Shown one piece after another: positions 8,569 to 17,606 of a DNA stretch of 64,000 bases; within the stretch, counting starts at the first letter, position 1, and each line of letters starts with the position of its first letter. Origin of the DNA: Maricaulis sp047308265 (GTDB lineage: Bacteria; Pseudomonadota; Alphaproteobacteria; Caulobacterales; Maricaulaceae); contig NZ_JBKQWY010000003.1 in assembly GCF_047308265.1 (NCBI RefSeq), forward strand, positions 62,001 to 126,000, read 5' to 3'. Both the position numbers and the translations under genes were made by a program. The notes beneath the pieces are model-generated. The model saw nothing but the letters and a program-made list of their open reading frames with translations, was not told the DNA's origin and ran no database searches.

Positions 8569-9489
8569 TTATCGGCCACACTCCGTTTCAAGCTGTGTGA
8601 CAGCGTCCGCGAAGGCGATGCCCATGCGCCAATACCCTTCGCTGAGATAATGCCACGCGTCGTCGGAATGGGCGTAGGTTTCAATATCGCGAACATAGGC
8701 GGCGCAATCATCACCCTCGACCCATGATTCCTGAGCGGCCAGCACCGTTTCGATATAGGTCATGACCTGCCCATCTTCATCCATCCCGCTATCGCTGATG
8801 CGACCGATTACGACAGGCAGGTCATCGGTGTGGAGCGCAGCACGAAGCAGATCCATCATGCGGTCCAGGTTAGCCTCATAGGCCGCGGCAGATTGCGGGC
8901 TGGCATAGGCATCGGCTTCGCCCTGCATCCAGATAATGCCGGCCGGCTCCAACCGGTCCACCCGGCCATCGCCATCAATATCCCGGTCAAGCAGGGCCGC
9001 ACGGATTGTGGCAAGCGCAAAATCGTATTGATTCAAATCGTCTGCGCCGCCGCCTTCGGGATACCAATCCCCGTAACCGGAATTGTCCGCGAGCGACGTG
9101 CCACCGCGTGAATATTTGATCAGGGCAATTGGTGCGTCTGACTGCGCGCCAAGTGTGTGCCCGAAGCTTAGCTCGGGACCAAATCGATCGCTCAGCTGAT
9201 TGGACACACCATTGGACGTAAAGCCGGTTCCGAAACCAGGTGTGAGTGGTGTCCACAATCCCCGACCGGCACCGGTCTCTCCATCACCGGCACTGGCCCC
9301 TGCGAAGATGTACACGGTGTCGACCGGCGCGCTCTGGCTAGCTGTCAGATCGGTGATGTATCCATAGCCATCCATATTCGATTGCCCGCCCAGGAAATAG
9401 GCTTTGAACACGGTGGGTTCTTCGTTTTGCATTGTGGGTTCTGCGCAGGCTGCCAGCAGCAGGCCCGTTGCCAAAATCAAGGTTCGCAT
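8569..9489 (-). CDS. SGNH-type carbohydrate esterase lipoprotein (sialate O-acetylesterase-like)
   Basis: 306 residues with a lipoprotein signal (MRTLILATGLLLAAC, lipidated Cys15). The mature part starts with the SASA/CE6-like block GGQSNMDG (nucleophile Ser37), and DDAWH near the C-terminus gives the Asp277-x-x-His280 pair. The likely role is removing acetyl groups from sugars or polysaccharides at the cell envelope; the substrate is unknown. An odd feature is a calcium-loop-like segment DRDIDGDGRVDRLE (about residues 168-181). Translation could start further upstream (9639), but 9489 is preferred because GGGAGG precedes it and it begins the signal peptide. Confidence 0.8.
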   Translation of the reverse strand: MRTLILATGLLLAACAEPTMQNEEPTVFKAYFLGGQSNMDGYGYITDLTASQSAPVDTVYIFAGASAGDGETGAGRGLWTPLTPGFGTGFTSNGVSNQLSDRFGPELSFGHTLGAQSDAPIALIKYSRGGTSLADNSGYGDWYPEGGGADDLNQYDFALATIRAALLDRDIDGDGRVDRLEPAGIIWMQGEADAYASPQSAAAYEANLDRMMDLLRAALHTDDLPVVIGRISDSGMDEDGQVMTYIETVLAAQESWVEGDDCAAYVRDIETYAHSDDAWHYLSEGYWRMGIAFADAVTQLETECGR

Positions 9490-9631
9490 ATCGACCTCCC
9501 ATGCGCCTTTTTGCAAAGCCTGCCGAAAAGCCTGCGCGGTCGCAAGGCGTTCTTTGATCCCGCCGCAGACTGAACGCCGGACTTGTTTTGCCCGACCGGG
9601 CAGGGGAGAACCGCCGCAAAGGAGATCCGCC

Positions 9632-10411
9632 ATGCCCAATCTCGCCCAGCTTGCCGAAATTCGTCACACCGATCTGGTCTTTCCCGAACAGACCAATCAC
9701 CAGGGATCCTATTTTGGTGGAGCAGCGCTGGCAGAGATGGACAAGATTGCCTTCCTGATTGCGGCACGCCATGCCCGCCGCCCCTTCGTAACGGCGTCGT
9801 GTGATCGCATCGATTTCAGGAAACCTGCCTTTGTGGGCAATCTTATCGAACTGACCGGGCAGGTGCGTATGGTCGGCCGCACCTCGATGATTGTGGATGT
9901 GGAACTGGCCGCCGAGGATATGCGGACGGGGGAGCGCTGGGTGTGCACACGCGGTGCCTTCACCATGGTGGCGGCGGATCGCAAGACCAATTCAGATCGT
10001 CTTCCCGGCGTGCCCAACGAGCAGACAGGATTTGATCCAAGTCCCGCCGGGTCCGCCCGCACGCTGCAACTCGTCTTCCCCGGCGATACCAATCACCTGG
10101 GTCAGTTGTTTGGCGGCAATGCCATGTCCGTCATGGGCAAGGCGGCTTATATCGCGGCCTCGCGTCATTGCCGGTCCGATGTGGGCATGGCCGCGTCGGA
10201 CAAGATCGATTTCATCGCGCCGACCCGGGAGGGGGAATTACTCGACGTGGCCGCAAGTGTGGTCTCGACCGGTCGAACGTCGCTGCAGGTGGATGTGCGT
10301 GCGGAGGCCGAGGACTTGATGTCGGGCGACCGGCGCCTGGTCGGGGAGGGGCGTTACGTGATGGTGGCGCTCGATCAACAGGGCACGCCCACCCCGGTGA
10401 CGACAGGCTAG
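9632..10411 (+). CDS. Acyl-CoA thioesterase, tandem hotdog domains
   Basis: 259 residues made of two hotdog (acyl-CoA hydrolase) repeats. The first covers about residues 1-125 (FPEQTNHQGSYFGGAALAEM, SCDRIDFRKPAFVGNLIEL) and the second about 145-255 (FPGDTNHLGQLFGGNAMSVM, SDKIDFIAPTREGELLDV). Each contains the N-H-x-G...GG pattern of the YciA/BFIT type, which hydrolyses acyl-CoAs in the cytosol. The start is set by AAAGGAGA eight bases before ATG 9632; the open frame upstream (from 9404) overlaps the oppositely oriented esterase and is not coding. It overlaps the convergent ACT-domain gene by 4 bases. Confidence 0.9.
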   Translation: MPNLAQLAEIRHTDLVFPEQTNHQGSYFGGAALAEMDKIAFLIAARHARRPFVTASCDRIDFRKPAFVGNLIELTGQVRMVGRTSMIVDVELAAEDMRTGERWVCTRGAFTMVAADRKTNSDRLPGVPNEQTGFDPSPAGSARTLQLVFPGDTNHLGQLFGGNAMSVMGKAAYIAASRHCRSDVGMAASDKIDFIAPTREGELLDVAASVVSTGRTSLQVDVRAEAEDLMSGDRRLVGEGRYVMVALDQQGTPTPVTTG

Positions 10412-10821
10412 CTCCGGCTTAGCGTTTCGAGCACGGTCATCGCGTCCTCTGCCCGGTCTGCGGGCACAAACACATGATCATGGAAAAAGCCCGATACCGG
10501 ATTACAGCTGATCCCGGCCTTGGCCAGGGCTGTCGCGATTGCAGCCATAAATCCCACGGCTTCGAGACTGGAATGAATGTTCAGCGTGATCCGTCGCGAT
10601 TCAAACGTGTAAGGCACTGACTGACGATCAGCCTCCGACTTGAGCCAGATCCAGGTTTCGCCTTCGTTTTCCACAAATCGCATTAAGATGGCAGACTGGG
10701 AAACCCTGCCGGCTGTGAATAAGTCTGTCGATAGCCCGGTGGAAAACACCCAGATATTCGGGTCCAAAACCGGTTCCATGGTGTTGATCAGCGTTGAAAG
10801 ATCAGTCTGACCTGAGGTCAT
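10408..10821 (-). CDS. ACT-domain protein (DUF2241-like)
   Basis: 137 residues resembling the small double-ACT proteins (DUF2241/ACT_3 plus ACT_7), with VPYTFESRRITLNIHSSLEA and a C-terminal ACT half (LAKAGISCNPVSGFFHDHVF). ACT folds bind small ligands, often amino acids; the ligand here is unknown. Its ATG overlaps the stop of the HxlR gene by four bases (ATGA), so the two form an operon and are probably translationally coupled. Confidence 0.8.
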   Translation of the reverse strand: MTSGQTDLSTLINTMEPVLDPNIWVFSTGLSTDLFTAGRVSQSAILMRFVENEGETWIWLKSEADRQSVPYTFESRRITLNIHSSLEAVGFMAAIATALAKAGISCNPVSGFFHDHVFVPADRAEDAMTVLETLSRS

Positions 10822-11231
10822 GAGGCTGTTTCCGTCTGGGCAGGGGGTTGAGACTGTAGAGCGCGGTGGTTTTGGACACTGGGAAAGGCCGTCAGGTTTT
10901 CATCAATCCAGCAGACCAGATTGACCAGACGATCCGTGATCGCATCCCCCGTCTGTGTCAGGCTGTATTCGACATGGGGCGGAACCACGTCATAAGCCTT
11001 TCGGTGGACGATATCGTCCGCCTCAAGGGTTTGCAGCGTCTGGGACAACATGCGCTCGCTGATCCCGCCCACGCGACGCCGAAGCTCGGAAAAACGCAGG
11101 GTTCGTCCCTTCAGCGCGATGAGGATCAAGACGCCCCATTTGCTGGTGATATGGCCCAGGATCGTGCGCACCGGACAGGTCTGGTCCAGCATGTCTTCGG
11201 TCATGTCGACGTCAAAACAGGGGGCGGTCAT
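10818..11231 (-). CDS. HxlR-family winged-helix regulator
   Basis: 137 residues with the HxlR signature: N-terminal CPVRTILGHITSKWGVLILI followed by LRFSELRRRVGGISERMLSQ, the recognition helix. Cys19 in the CPV motif is at the place of the redox-sensing cysteine in quinone- and electrophile-responsive members (YodB, QorR, HypR). It is divergent from a quinone-reductase-like gene (11326), the classical regulator-target layout, so it probably represses that gene until a reactive electrophile modifies Cys19. That last step is inference. Confidence 0.9.
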   Translation of the reverse strand: MTAPCFDVDMTEDMLDQTCPVRTILGHITSKWGVLILIALKGRTLRFSELRRRVGGISERMLSQTLQTLEADDIVHRKAYDVVPPHVEYSLTQTGDAITDRLVNLVCWIDENLTAFPSVQNHRALQSQPPAQTETAS

Positions 11232-11240
11232 CTTTTTTGA

Positions 11241-11265
11241 TACTTACCTTTTTGTACGTACTTCC
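11241..11265. promoter_or_regulatory. Candidate HxlR operator region
   Basis: Two direct copies of TACTT(A)CC, at 11241-11248 and 11259-11265, 18 bases apart, with a TACGTA palindrome at their junction. They lie between the divergent regulator and quinone-reductase genes. TACT/AGTA-rich sites are common for this family. The exact site is a guess. Confidence 0.4.
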
Positions 11266-11325
11266 TAATCGAAAGTGGGTGCCCATCTTCCTGGTGTCAA
11301 CGCATTGCATTCAAGACAGGAGAAG

Positions 11326-11913
11326 ATGATGCGCAAGATCCTCGTGCTAAACGGACATCCCGGAAAGCGTTCCTTGAACCAGGCCCTGGCGAATGCCTAT
11401 GCAGAGGCCGCGCGGACGGCTGGCCATGAAGTGCGTGAGGTCCACATCCATGATCTCGATTTCGATCCGGATTTTGGTCAGGGCGGTTTCAAGGCGTCCA
11501 AACCGCTCGAACCCCAGCTCCGTGAGGTTCTCGACAGTCTGAAATGGGCGGATCATCTCGTCCTGGTCAGCCCGATGTGGTGGGGTGGATTGCCGGCCAA
11601 GCTGAAAGGTCTCATAGATCGTACTCTTCTGCCGGGAGAAACCTTTGATCCGCGCCAAATGCAAAATGGCCTGCCCACACCGCTCCTGACCGGGCGGACG
11701 GCACGCTTGATCCTGACCTCGGATACACCGGGTGTGTTCTTCAAATTCATGTATGCCAATGCGTTGATCCGACAGGTCCAACGCCAGATTCTGGGGTATG
11801 TCGGCATTAAACCGACCCGGGTGACCCATTTCAGCCCGGCCAGCCATGCCGGGACCGACACCGTATCCGCCTGGCTGGAGACGGTGTCCAAACTGGGCGC
11901 CGAAGGCCAGTGA
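11326..11913 (+). CDS. Flavodoxin-fold NAD(P)H:quinone oxidoreductase
   Basis: 195 residues of the Flavodoxin_2 (MdaB/KefF/DT-diaphorase) family, which reduces quinones by two electrons with bound FMN or FAD. It shows the N-terminal strand-loop ILVLNGHPGKRSLNQALANA for flavin phosphate, SPMWWGGLPAKLKGLIDRTL for the isoalloxazine site and a C-terminal helix. AGGAGA precedes tandem ATGs at 11326 and 11329; either could be used. Divergent from the HxlR gene, it is the likely regulated target, giving protection against toxic quinones. Confidence 0.85.
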   Translation: MMRKILVLNGHPGKRSLNQALANAYAEAARTAGHEVREVHIHDLDFDPDFGQGGFKASKPLEPQLREVLDSLKWADHLVLVSPMWWGGLPAKLKGLIDRTLLPGETFDPRQMQNGLPTPLLTGRTARLILTSDTPGVFFKFMYANALIRQVQRQILGYVGIKPTRVTHFSPASHAGTDTVSAWLETVSKLGAEGQ

Positions 11914-12249
11914 GGCCGAGCGCATCGGGGCCCGTATTGGCGTCATTGGCAGTCATTGTGGATGCACAAGGTTTGTCGCCACATTACGATAACCGCGTAC
12001 GTTTGCGAGCAGACGCCACCGCGGCTCAGGAGCGGTTGATGAGCGGCCTGGCCGAAGGCTGGGCGGGAGAGCCAAGGCGTGAAGGCCGTAGCGGAGAGAT
12101 CGGTTGAAATGTGGGAACGGCTCAAACGCCGTTCTCATATCCATGCATAAACAACGACTTCCCTTAAAAAGAGAAACGGATTTTATTTTATGGTCTGGAA
12201 GTGATTATGATGGCTGTGGAGATCAGACCGTCCCAGCCTGGAGCCTTGA
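11914..12249. other. 336-base gap without a recognisable gene
   Basis: The first part is GC-rich like coding DNA, but the open frames are short, lack ribosome binding sites and resemble nothing. A 7-bp hairpin without a T-tract lies at 12115-12134 (GAACGGC / GCCGTTC). From about 12160 the DNA becomes AT-rich and probably carries the promoter of the histidine kinase gene. I see no tRNA or known small RNA. Confidence 0.5.
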
Positions 12250-13524
12250 ATGCAGGACCGTCTTTCATCGAGCCAGCAGCTGGATGTGCTGTTTTCTTTC
12301 GCACACCAGCTCATTCACCAGACCACGCTCGACGATCTGCTTTGGTATACTGCGGAAGAAGTCGTCGCGCGTCTCGGTTTTATCGACTGCGTCATCTACG
12401 CCTATGATGCCGAGCGGGAGGTCCTGGTTCAGGCTGCGGCTATCGGCGAAAAAACCGACGGCCACCGGCAGATAATCAATCCTTTGATCATCCCGCTGGA
12501 AGAGGGCGTCACCGGCGAATGTGCTCGAACGCGCAAACCCATCGTCCTGCCCGATGCGGCCGCCCACCCCAAATATGTGGCGGACAATATCCAGCCTGGC
12601 TCCGAAGCGGCTGTGCCGATCCTGGCGGGAGACGAGCTTTATGGTGTGATTGATTGCGAACACCCCGTAAAAGCCAGTTTTCGCGACGAGCATGTCATGT
12701 TGCTCAAATCCGTCTCGGCCCTTGTGGCATCACAATGGAAACAATGCCTGCTCATCGCACGCCTGCAGGAAGCCGAACAGCGCGCGCTGGCTGCCAGCGA
12801 TGCGAAATCCGTGTTTCTGCAGAATATGAGCCATGAAATGCGCACCCCGCTCAACGGCGTGCTGGGGGGCGCGCAATTGCTCAAGACTGTCAGCCTGGGC
12901 GATGATGGCGTGCGTTACCTCGACATCGTGCATTCCTCCGCCAATTTGATGTTGAATCTGGTTGATAATGTGCTCGACATCACCGCGATCGAGGCCGGTG
13001 CCACGGCGCTGCGACCGGTGGAAGTGGATCTCACAATCTTCTTTGCCAATATCCAGTCCATGTTCTCGGCGCGGGCCCGCGAGAAAGGTCTGGTCCTCAC
13101 CATTGATTGTGATCTGGAGGCTGGTGCCTGCTTCTGTACGGATGAGGGGGCGCTGACCAAACTCACGGTTAATCTGATCGGGAATGCCCTGAAATACACC
13201 GATGAAGGCGAAATTCGCGTGGTTGTGCGCCTTGAGCCCGATCAGTTGAATGTGCGTGTGCACGATACAGGCTGCGGATTGGCACCCGATGAACAGGACA
13301 AGGTGTTTGAGCGGTTTTCCCGGACCGAACGCTCCCGGCGCAACCAGATTGAGGGCACGGGTGTTGGCCTCTCGCTTTGCCGCGACCTGATACGGCAACT
13401 CGATGGGGAGATCGGTGTGCACAGCGAGCCTGAAATCGGGTCAGTGTTCTGGTTTATCCTGCCCGAGCTCGAACGTCCCGAACCCCAGCCGGTCGCGGAA
13501 TTGCCGCCGGAACTCCGTCACTAG
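12250..13524 (+). CDS. Soluble sensor histidine kinase with GAF domain
   Basis: 424 residues, no membrane segment. A GAF sensor domain (about 15-160) is followed by a helix and the dimerisation/phosphoacceptor domain with His195 in FLQNMSHEMRTPLNGVLGG. The ATPase domain has NLIGNALKYTD (N box), DTGCGLAPDEQDKVFERFSR (G1/F) and GTGVGLSLC (G2). The hybrid-kinase-like H box suggests it feeds a phosphorelay. No response regulator lies next to it, so its partner is unknown. GGAG six bases before ATG 12250 sets the start. The GAF ligand cannot be read from sequence. Confidence 0.93.
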   Translation: MQDRLSSSQQLDVLFSFAHQLIHQTTLDDLLWYTAEEVVARLGFIDCVIYAYDAEREVLVQAAAIGEKTDGHRQIINPLIIPLEEGVTGECARTRKPIVLPDAAAHPKYVADNIQPGSEAAVPILAGDELYGVIDCEHPVKASFRDEHVMLLKSVSALVASQWKQCLLIARLQEAEQRALAASDAKSVFLQNMSHEMRTPLNGVLGGAQLLKTVSLGDDGVRYLDIVHSSANLMLNLVDNVLDITAIEAGATALRPVEVDLTIFFANIQSMFSARAREKGLVLTIDCDLEAGACFCTDEGALTKLTVNLIGNALKYTDEGEIRVVVRLEPDQLNVRVHDTGCGLAPDEQDKVFERFSRTERSRRNQIEGTGVGLSLCRDLIRQLDGEIGVHSEPEIGSVFWFILPELERPEPQPVAELPPELRH

Positions 13525-13770
13525 GTCGGGGCTGATCCTCCACGTTTACGCTTTGCCGCAGTGAAGGGGACGGGGTGACGCTTCGCCGCATTGGTCAGCC
13601 CGTGGTGATCTCAGGCTAGGTCCATACTGAACGTCGCCATCATTCCGGACAGACGGGTAATGAGCCGGACCCTACGGAGGATACCTCAGATTACAAGCTG
13701 AAGGTCGATACCGCGTTCTCTTACGCTTGCCTTCCCCAATCACGCTAGGGGGCCTACATCATCGCGCTGA

Positions 13771-13858
13771 TGGCGGAGGGGGAGGGATTCGAACCCCCGG
13801 AACCTCGCGGTTCAACGGTTTTCAAGACCGCCGCAATCGACCACTCTGCCACCCCTCC
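13771..13858 (-). tRNA. tRNA-Ser (anticodon UGA)
   Basis: Read on the minus strand, it begins GGAGGGGTGGCAGAGTGGTC, has anticodon TGA in the loop CTTGAAA, a long variable arm as in class II serine tRNAs, the T arm GGGGGTTCGAATCCCCC, and an encoded CCA end. The seven-pair acceptor stem closes with one G-T pair. It stands alone, with no other tRNA nearby. Confidence 0.97.
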
Positions 13859-14017
13859 GGTCCCTGTCAGTTAGCGAATTTTTGTCACATCTGGCAATGC
13901 CCCCCGTGCAGTGACATGACAGCGGACGGAACATCTCATGACTGGAAAGCCGGGCAGCCGGGCCAGCCGCCTTGTGAGTGCCCTGCATCGTGATGGCGTG
14001 AACGGTGTGATCGGCCT

Positions 14018-14049
14018 ATAAAAAAGGACCGGCCAGAGACCGGTCCTTT
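14018..14049 (-). terminator. Terminator of the TonB-dependent receptor gene
   Basis: Ten-pair stem AAAGGACCGG / CCGGTCCTTT with a seven-base loop. On the minus strand it is followed by TTTTTTATA, so it ends the leftward receptor transcript 29 bases after its stop. Confidence 0.88.
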
Positions 14050-14077
14050 CTCCAGTTATCATCAATTGGGTCAGATG

Positions 14078-17000
14078 TTAGAGATCGGCATCGATACCGA
14101 TGTAGAACATGCGACCGCGCGGACCGACAGGCCAGCCTTCCCCGGTCACAAAGGGTTCTTCATCCGTGACATTATTGATGCCGCCAAAGATGCGGATATT
14201 GTCCGCATAATCCCAGCTGCCATAGAGGCGGTGGCTATAGGACTCATCCGCCCAGGCGGCGTCCCCATAGATGGCCTCATAGGTTTCGATCTCGGCGCCG
14301 GCCAGTAATTGCTCGCTCATATACTGAACCTGCCAGCCAAGCGAGACACTGTCGCGCGCCCAGGTGAAATCAACTGTTCCGGTATATTCGGGACGCTGGA
14401 TTTCTTTGAGCTCGGGATCGGTCTCGGTCAGGTCGGACGGGTTGGTAAAGAAGTCGAGATTTTCTTGCTGGGAGGCCACCAGGCGAATACCGAAATCATT
14501 GCCGCGCCAGTCAAAGCCGTAAGCGGCTGTGAGGTCATAACCCGAGGCTTCCACCTTGGCGAAGTTGATCGGGCTCTGACGCAGGGAGTTGAAGCCCAGA
14601 TACTGAGCCGAGCTGGCATCCCGGTTCCGCGAGAACAGACCGCAGAAATTATTCGGGAAGGAGGTGCTGTCGTAACAGTTATCGACAATGTCCTGGGCGG
14701 ACACATTGGCGATGACATCGTCAATGGTCACATCCCAGTAATCGAGGGTCACGGTCAGCCCGTCCAGGAAGCGCGGCTGCAGGATCACGCCCACAGTGAG
14801 CGTATCGGCCGTCTCTTCCTGAAGATCGGGATTACCCCCGCTGACACCGGCAAACCGCGCTGAGAGCGGGTCTGTGAAATCGGCAGGAATGCCGTCTGCC
14901 GCACAATTGGCCGCCCGCAGGGCCGGGTCTGCCGCATTGCTGATCTCGTTGACATCACACGGATCAATCGGCCGGAAAAAGGCCGCGCTTTCCGGTGCGA
15001 AGAGCTCGTTGATATTGGGCGCGCGGATGGCCTGGGACTGGGTCGCACGGAAGGAGATATCGTGCACCGGTGTCCAGGTGGCGTTGACGCTCCAGGTTTC
15101 CGCACCACCGATCGTGGAGTAATCCGCATATCGATAGGCACCGCCCACCGTCAGTTCCTGCGCGAAGGGCAGGTCTGCGAGGACCGGAACCGAGATCTCG
15201 GCGAACAGGTCGGTGACGTCATAATCACCTGACGAGTTGGCAAAGGCCGACGCTGCGTTGAAGCCCAGACTGTCATTGCCCGACACTGATCCGATGAGGG
15301 TTCCACCTCCGGCCGGAGACCCGTCCGGCAGAATGCCCAGATCATAGGGGTTGCGCGTGTTTTCGCTCTCTTCCTTTCGGTATTCCGCGCCCACGGCAAA
15401 ACTGACCGGACCGGCAGGCAGGTTGAAATACTCCGAGCTATCGCCTGTCAGCAGGGCCGAGAAGACGGTCTGGCTCAGTTCCAGCTCGTCCCGGGTGGTC
15501 GTGGTGATGAAGTCAATCGCCTCCTGGCTGACCGCGCCATTGCCGCCCCAGATGTTGGCCGGTGCACACTGGCCATCGCCCGGCGTGAAGCTGTAAATGC
15601 CTGCATCAAAGGCCGGAATACCGAAAATCGTGGTCGGCGGTGTGGCCGATGCATCGATATCGGAGCGACACACGACATCACCCGTTGTCGGATCGGTCAC
15701 GGCATCAATGGCCGCAAAGAAGCGATCGAGGATGACGTAATTGCGATTGGTCGTCTCGCGGGTGAACTGGCTGTAGGTCGCAGCGAGTTCCCAGGAAAAG
15801 CCATTGTCGAAATCACCCTTGGCACCGCCCACAAAACGAATGGTTTCACGCGTGGTTTCATCGATGTTCGGACCCAGATCGGTGGGGTCCCGGGTGATAT
15901 AGAGACCACCGGCGCGCGCCACAACCGGAGCCAGTTCGGCCGGCAGATAAGGATTGTCTGGTGCGCCCCACAGCAGATCGTAGAATGTGTTCAGCGGGCC
16001 GCCATAGGTGGACGTCGCATGGGAGAAACCGACTTCCGTGAAGACGTTGATGTCCGGTGTAAGGTCGTAATTGGCCGCAAAATTCAGATTGATCCGATCG
16101 GTCTCGGGAACAAGATAATCCTCGTTGAAATCATCCTGAATGCCATCGCCGCCAAAGCCGTTGAAATTGCCGGCGACCAGACCGTCCTGATAGGGGCGGA
16201 CCTGACCGTTATCGACGACCCAGCACCCGCCAGCCAGACCGAAGGAACCATTGCCAAAAAAGCCGGAATTCCAGCCCACGAAGGAGTCCAGGCAGTCATC
16301 CACGCCATTTCCGTCGGTATCGACACCCCCCAGACCAAAATCGGCCGGCGCAATGACGCCCAGATTGGACGAGATGGAGAACGTGGGGAAGGGCAGGATA
16401 GCGCGCGACGGAGCCGTCGCGGCCCGTTCGAACAAGGCGCGTTCAGCGTCCGTCAGCGATGGGGCCGAGCCGAACTCAGAGGTGTAATTGTCGATAAAGT
16501 CCTGTTCGGTCGGAATACGCAGTCCGTAGAGATAACGACCCGATGATGCAAAGTCATAATAGCTGAACAGGTTCGGCGTAGATGACGCATCAATATCTCC
16601 GCTCTGGAAGCGCAGAGCCGGATTGGCCTGACCGCGGGAACGTCCATTATTGGCCGCCCAGTCGCGATCTCCAAACCGCAGATCACTGTCATTGATGTAT
16701 TCCGCCGAGATCACAACATTGCCGCGATCATCGTCAAAATTCTGGCCCCACAAACCCTGAACGGTCACATAACCGCTATCGCCTTCGCCCGAGATGCCGG
16801 TGGTGACGCTGACATTCGTGCCTTCATAATCGTCTTTCAGAATGAAGTTGACCACGCCGGTCACAGCATCGGAGCCGTAAACGGCTGATGCGCCGCCCGT
16901 GAGCACTTCGACACTCTCAACAAGCTGGCCGGGAATGGACCCGATATCCACGGATTGCGTACCTTCAAACCCGCCGACCGAACGACGGCCATTGACCAGG

Positions 17001-17338
17001 GTGAGGGTCCGGTTCCCGCCCATACCGCGCAGGTTCAGCGAGTTGGCACCGGAGCTGCCAGACGCATTGGAGTCCTGGGTCGAGGATGCAACAAGCGCCG
17101 GAATATCATTGATCGCATCCGCCAGATTGATCTCACCGGTATTGCGGATCTGGTCTGACGACATCGTCTGAACCGGAATGGGTGCGGCGAGGTTCGGGTC
17201 TCGCGCAATTCGCGACCCGGTGATGGTGATGGTTTCTTGCGGCTCGGCTGTCTCGTCTTGGGCAAAGGCCGTTGAGTGCAGACCAATTCCAGCCACAAGT
17301 GCGGCCAGGCTTGCGGACGTTTTCCACGTCTTGTGCAT
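14078..17338 (-). CDS. TonB-dependent outer-membrane receptor
   Basis: 1086 residues. Signal peptide (HKTWKTSASLAALVAGIGLH, cleavage near AFAQ), a TonB-box-like start ETITITGSRI, a plug domain (about 40-160, LNLRGMGGNRTLTLVNGRR) and a large beta-barrel ending in FYIGIDADL, the usual C-terminal strand. It imports a scarce ligand across the outer membrane using TonB energy. The ligand is unknown; the -ITVTGSRI type plug and size match receptors that often take up carbohydrates or other organic compounds in this group. Two TSP3-like acidic loops (DTDGNGVDDC and GGDGIQDD) occur in a predicted surface loop. ATG 17338 is preferred over upstream starts because AAGGGA precedes it. Confidence 0.95.
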   Translation of the reverse strand: MHKTWKTSASLAALVAGIGLHSTAFAQDETAEPQETITITGSRIARDPNLAAPIPVQTMSSDQIRNTGEINLADAINDIPALVASSTQDSNASGSSGANSLNLRGMGGNRTLTLVNGRRSVGGFEGTQSVDIGSIPGQLVESVEVLTGGASAVYGSDAVTGVVNFILKDDYEGTNVSVTTGISGEGDSGYVTVQGLWGQNFDDDRGNVVISAEYINDSDLRFGDRDWAANNGRSRGQANPALRFQSGDIDASSTPNLFSYYDFASSGRYLYGLRIPTEQDFIDNYTSEFGSAPSLTDAERALFERAATAPSRAILPFPTFSISSNLGVIAPADFGLGGVDTDGNGVDDCLDSFVGWNSGFFGNGSFGLAGGCWVVDNGQVRPYQDGLVAGNFNGFGGDGIQDDFNEDYLVPETDRINLNFAANYDLTPDINVFTEVGFSHATSTYGGPLNTFYDLLWGAPDNPYLPAELAPVVARAGGLYITRDPTDLGPNIDETTRETIRFVGGAKGDFDNGFSWELAATYSQFTRETTNRNYVILDRFFAAIDAVTDPTTGDVVCRSDIDASATPPTTIFGIPAFDAGIYSFTPGDGQCAPANIWGGNGAVSQEAIDFITTTTRDELELSQTVFSALLTGDSSEYFNLPAGPVSFAVGAEYRKEESENTRNPYDLGILPDGSPAGGGTLIGSVSGNDSLGFNAASAFANSSGDYDVTDLFAEISVPVLADLPFAQELTVGGAYRYADYSTIGGAETWSVNATWTPVHDISFRATQSQAIRAPNINELFAPESAAFFRPIDPCDVNEISNAADPALRAANCAADGIPADFTDPLSARFAGVSGGNPDLQEETADTLTVGVILQPRFLDGLTVTLDYWDVTIDDVIANVSAQDIVDNCYDSTSFPNNFCGLFSRNRDASSAQYLGFNSLRQSPINFAKVEASGYDLTAAYGFDWRGNDFGIRLVASQQENLDFFTNPSDLTETDPELKEIQRPEYTGTVDFTWARDSVSLGWQVQYMSEQLLAGAEIETYEAIYGDAAWADESYSHRLYGSWDYADNIRIFGGINNVTDEEPFVTGEGWPVGPRGRMFYIGIDADL

Positions 17339-17606
17339 GATGTAATCCCTTCTACAGCAAAACTGTTCGCTGCAGTTCGGATTCCGGGCTCGACACACTT
17401 CAAGAAAAGCCAGCACACCACGCTACGCAGTCGATCAAATGCTCCAAAGATGAGCAAAGTTTAATGTGTTTGCTGCACGAGTTATCAAAATGTCATTCGA
17501 ATATGGTTGCGTAACAATATTCTACGTCATGTTGGACGTCGTTACCCGACCTTTACCTTGATCCACTAAAGTGAACCGCAAAACGGGTCTGGATGGATTA
17601 AAGCCC

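Noticed and set aside
9404..9631. Upstream extension of the thioesterase reading frame
   Set aside because: It overlaps the oppositely oriented esterase gene, and the family start with a strong ribosome binding site is at 9632.
11910..12107. A 65-codon open frame after the quinone reductase gene
   Set aside because: GTG-like start inside the preceding gene's end, no ribosome binding site, and no recognisable domain. Its composition looks like chance reading of GC-rich DNA.
13771..13858. tRNA-Ser as an integration site
   Set aside because: No integrase or direct repeat of the tRNA 3' end is found nearby, and the surrounding genes look like ordinary chromosomal genes.
14066..14863. Plus-strand open frames over the 3' part of the TonB receptor gene
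   Set aside because: Shadow of the receptor; no ribosome binding site or family match.
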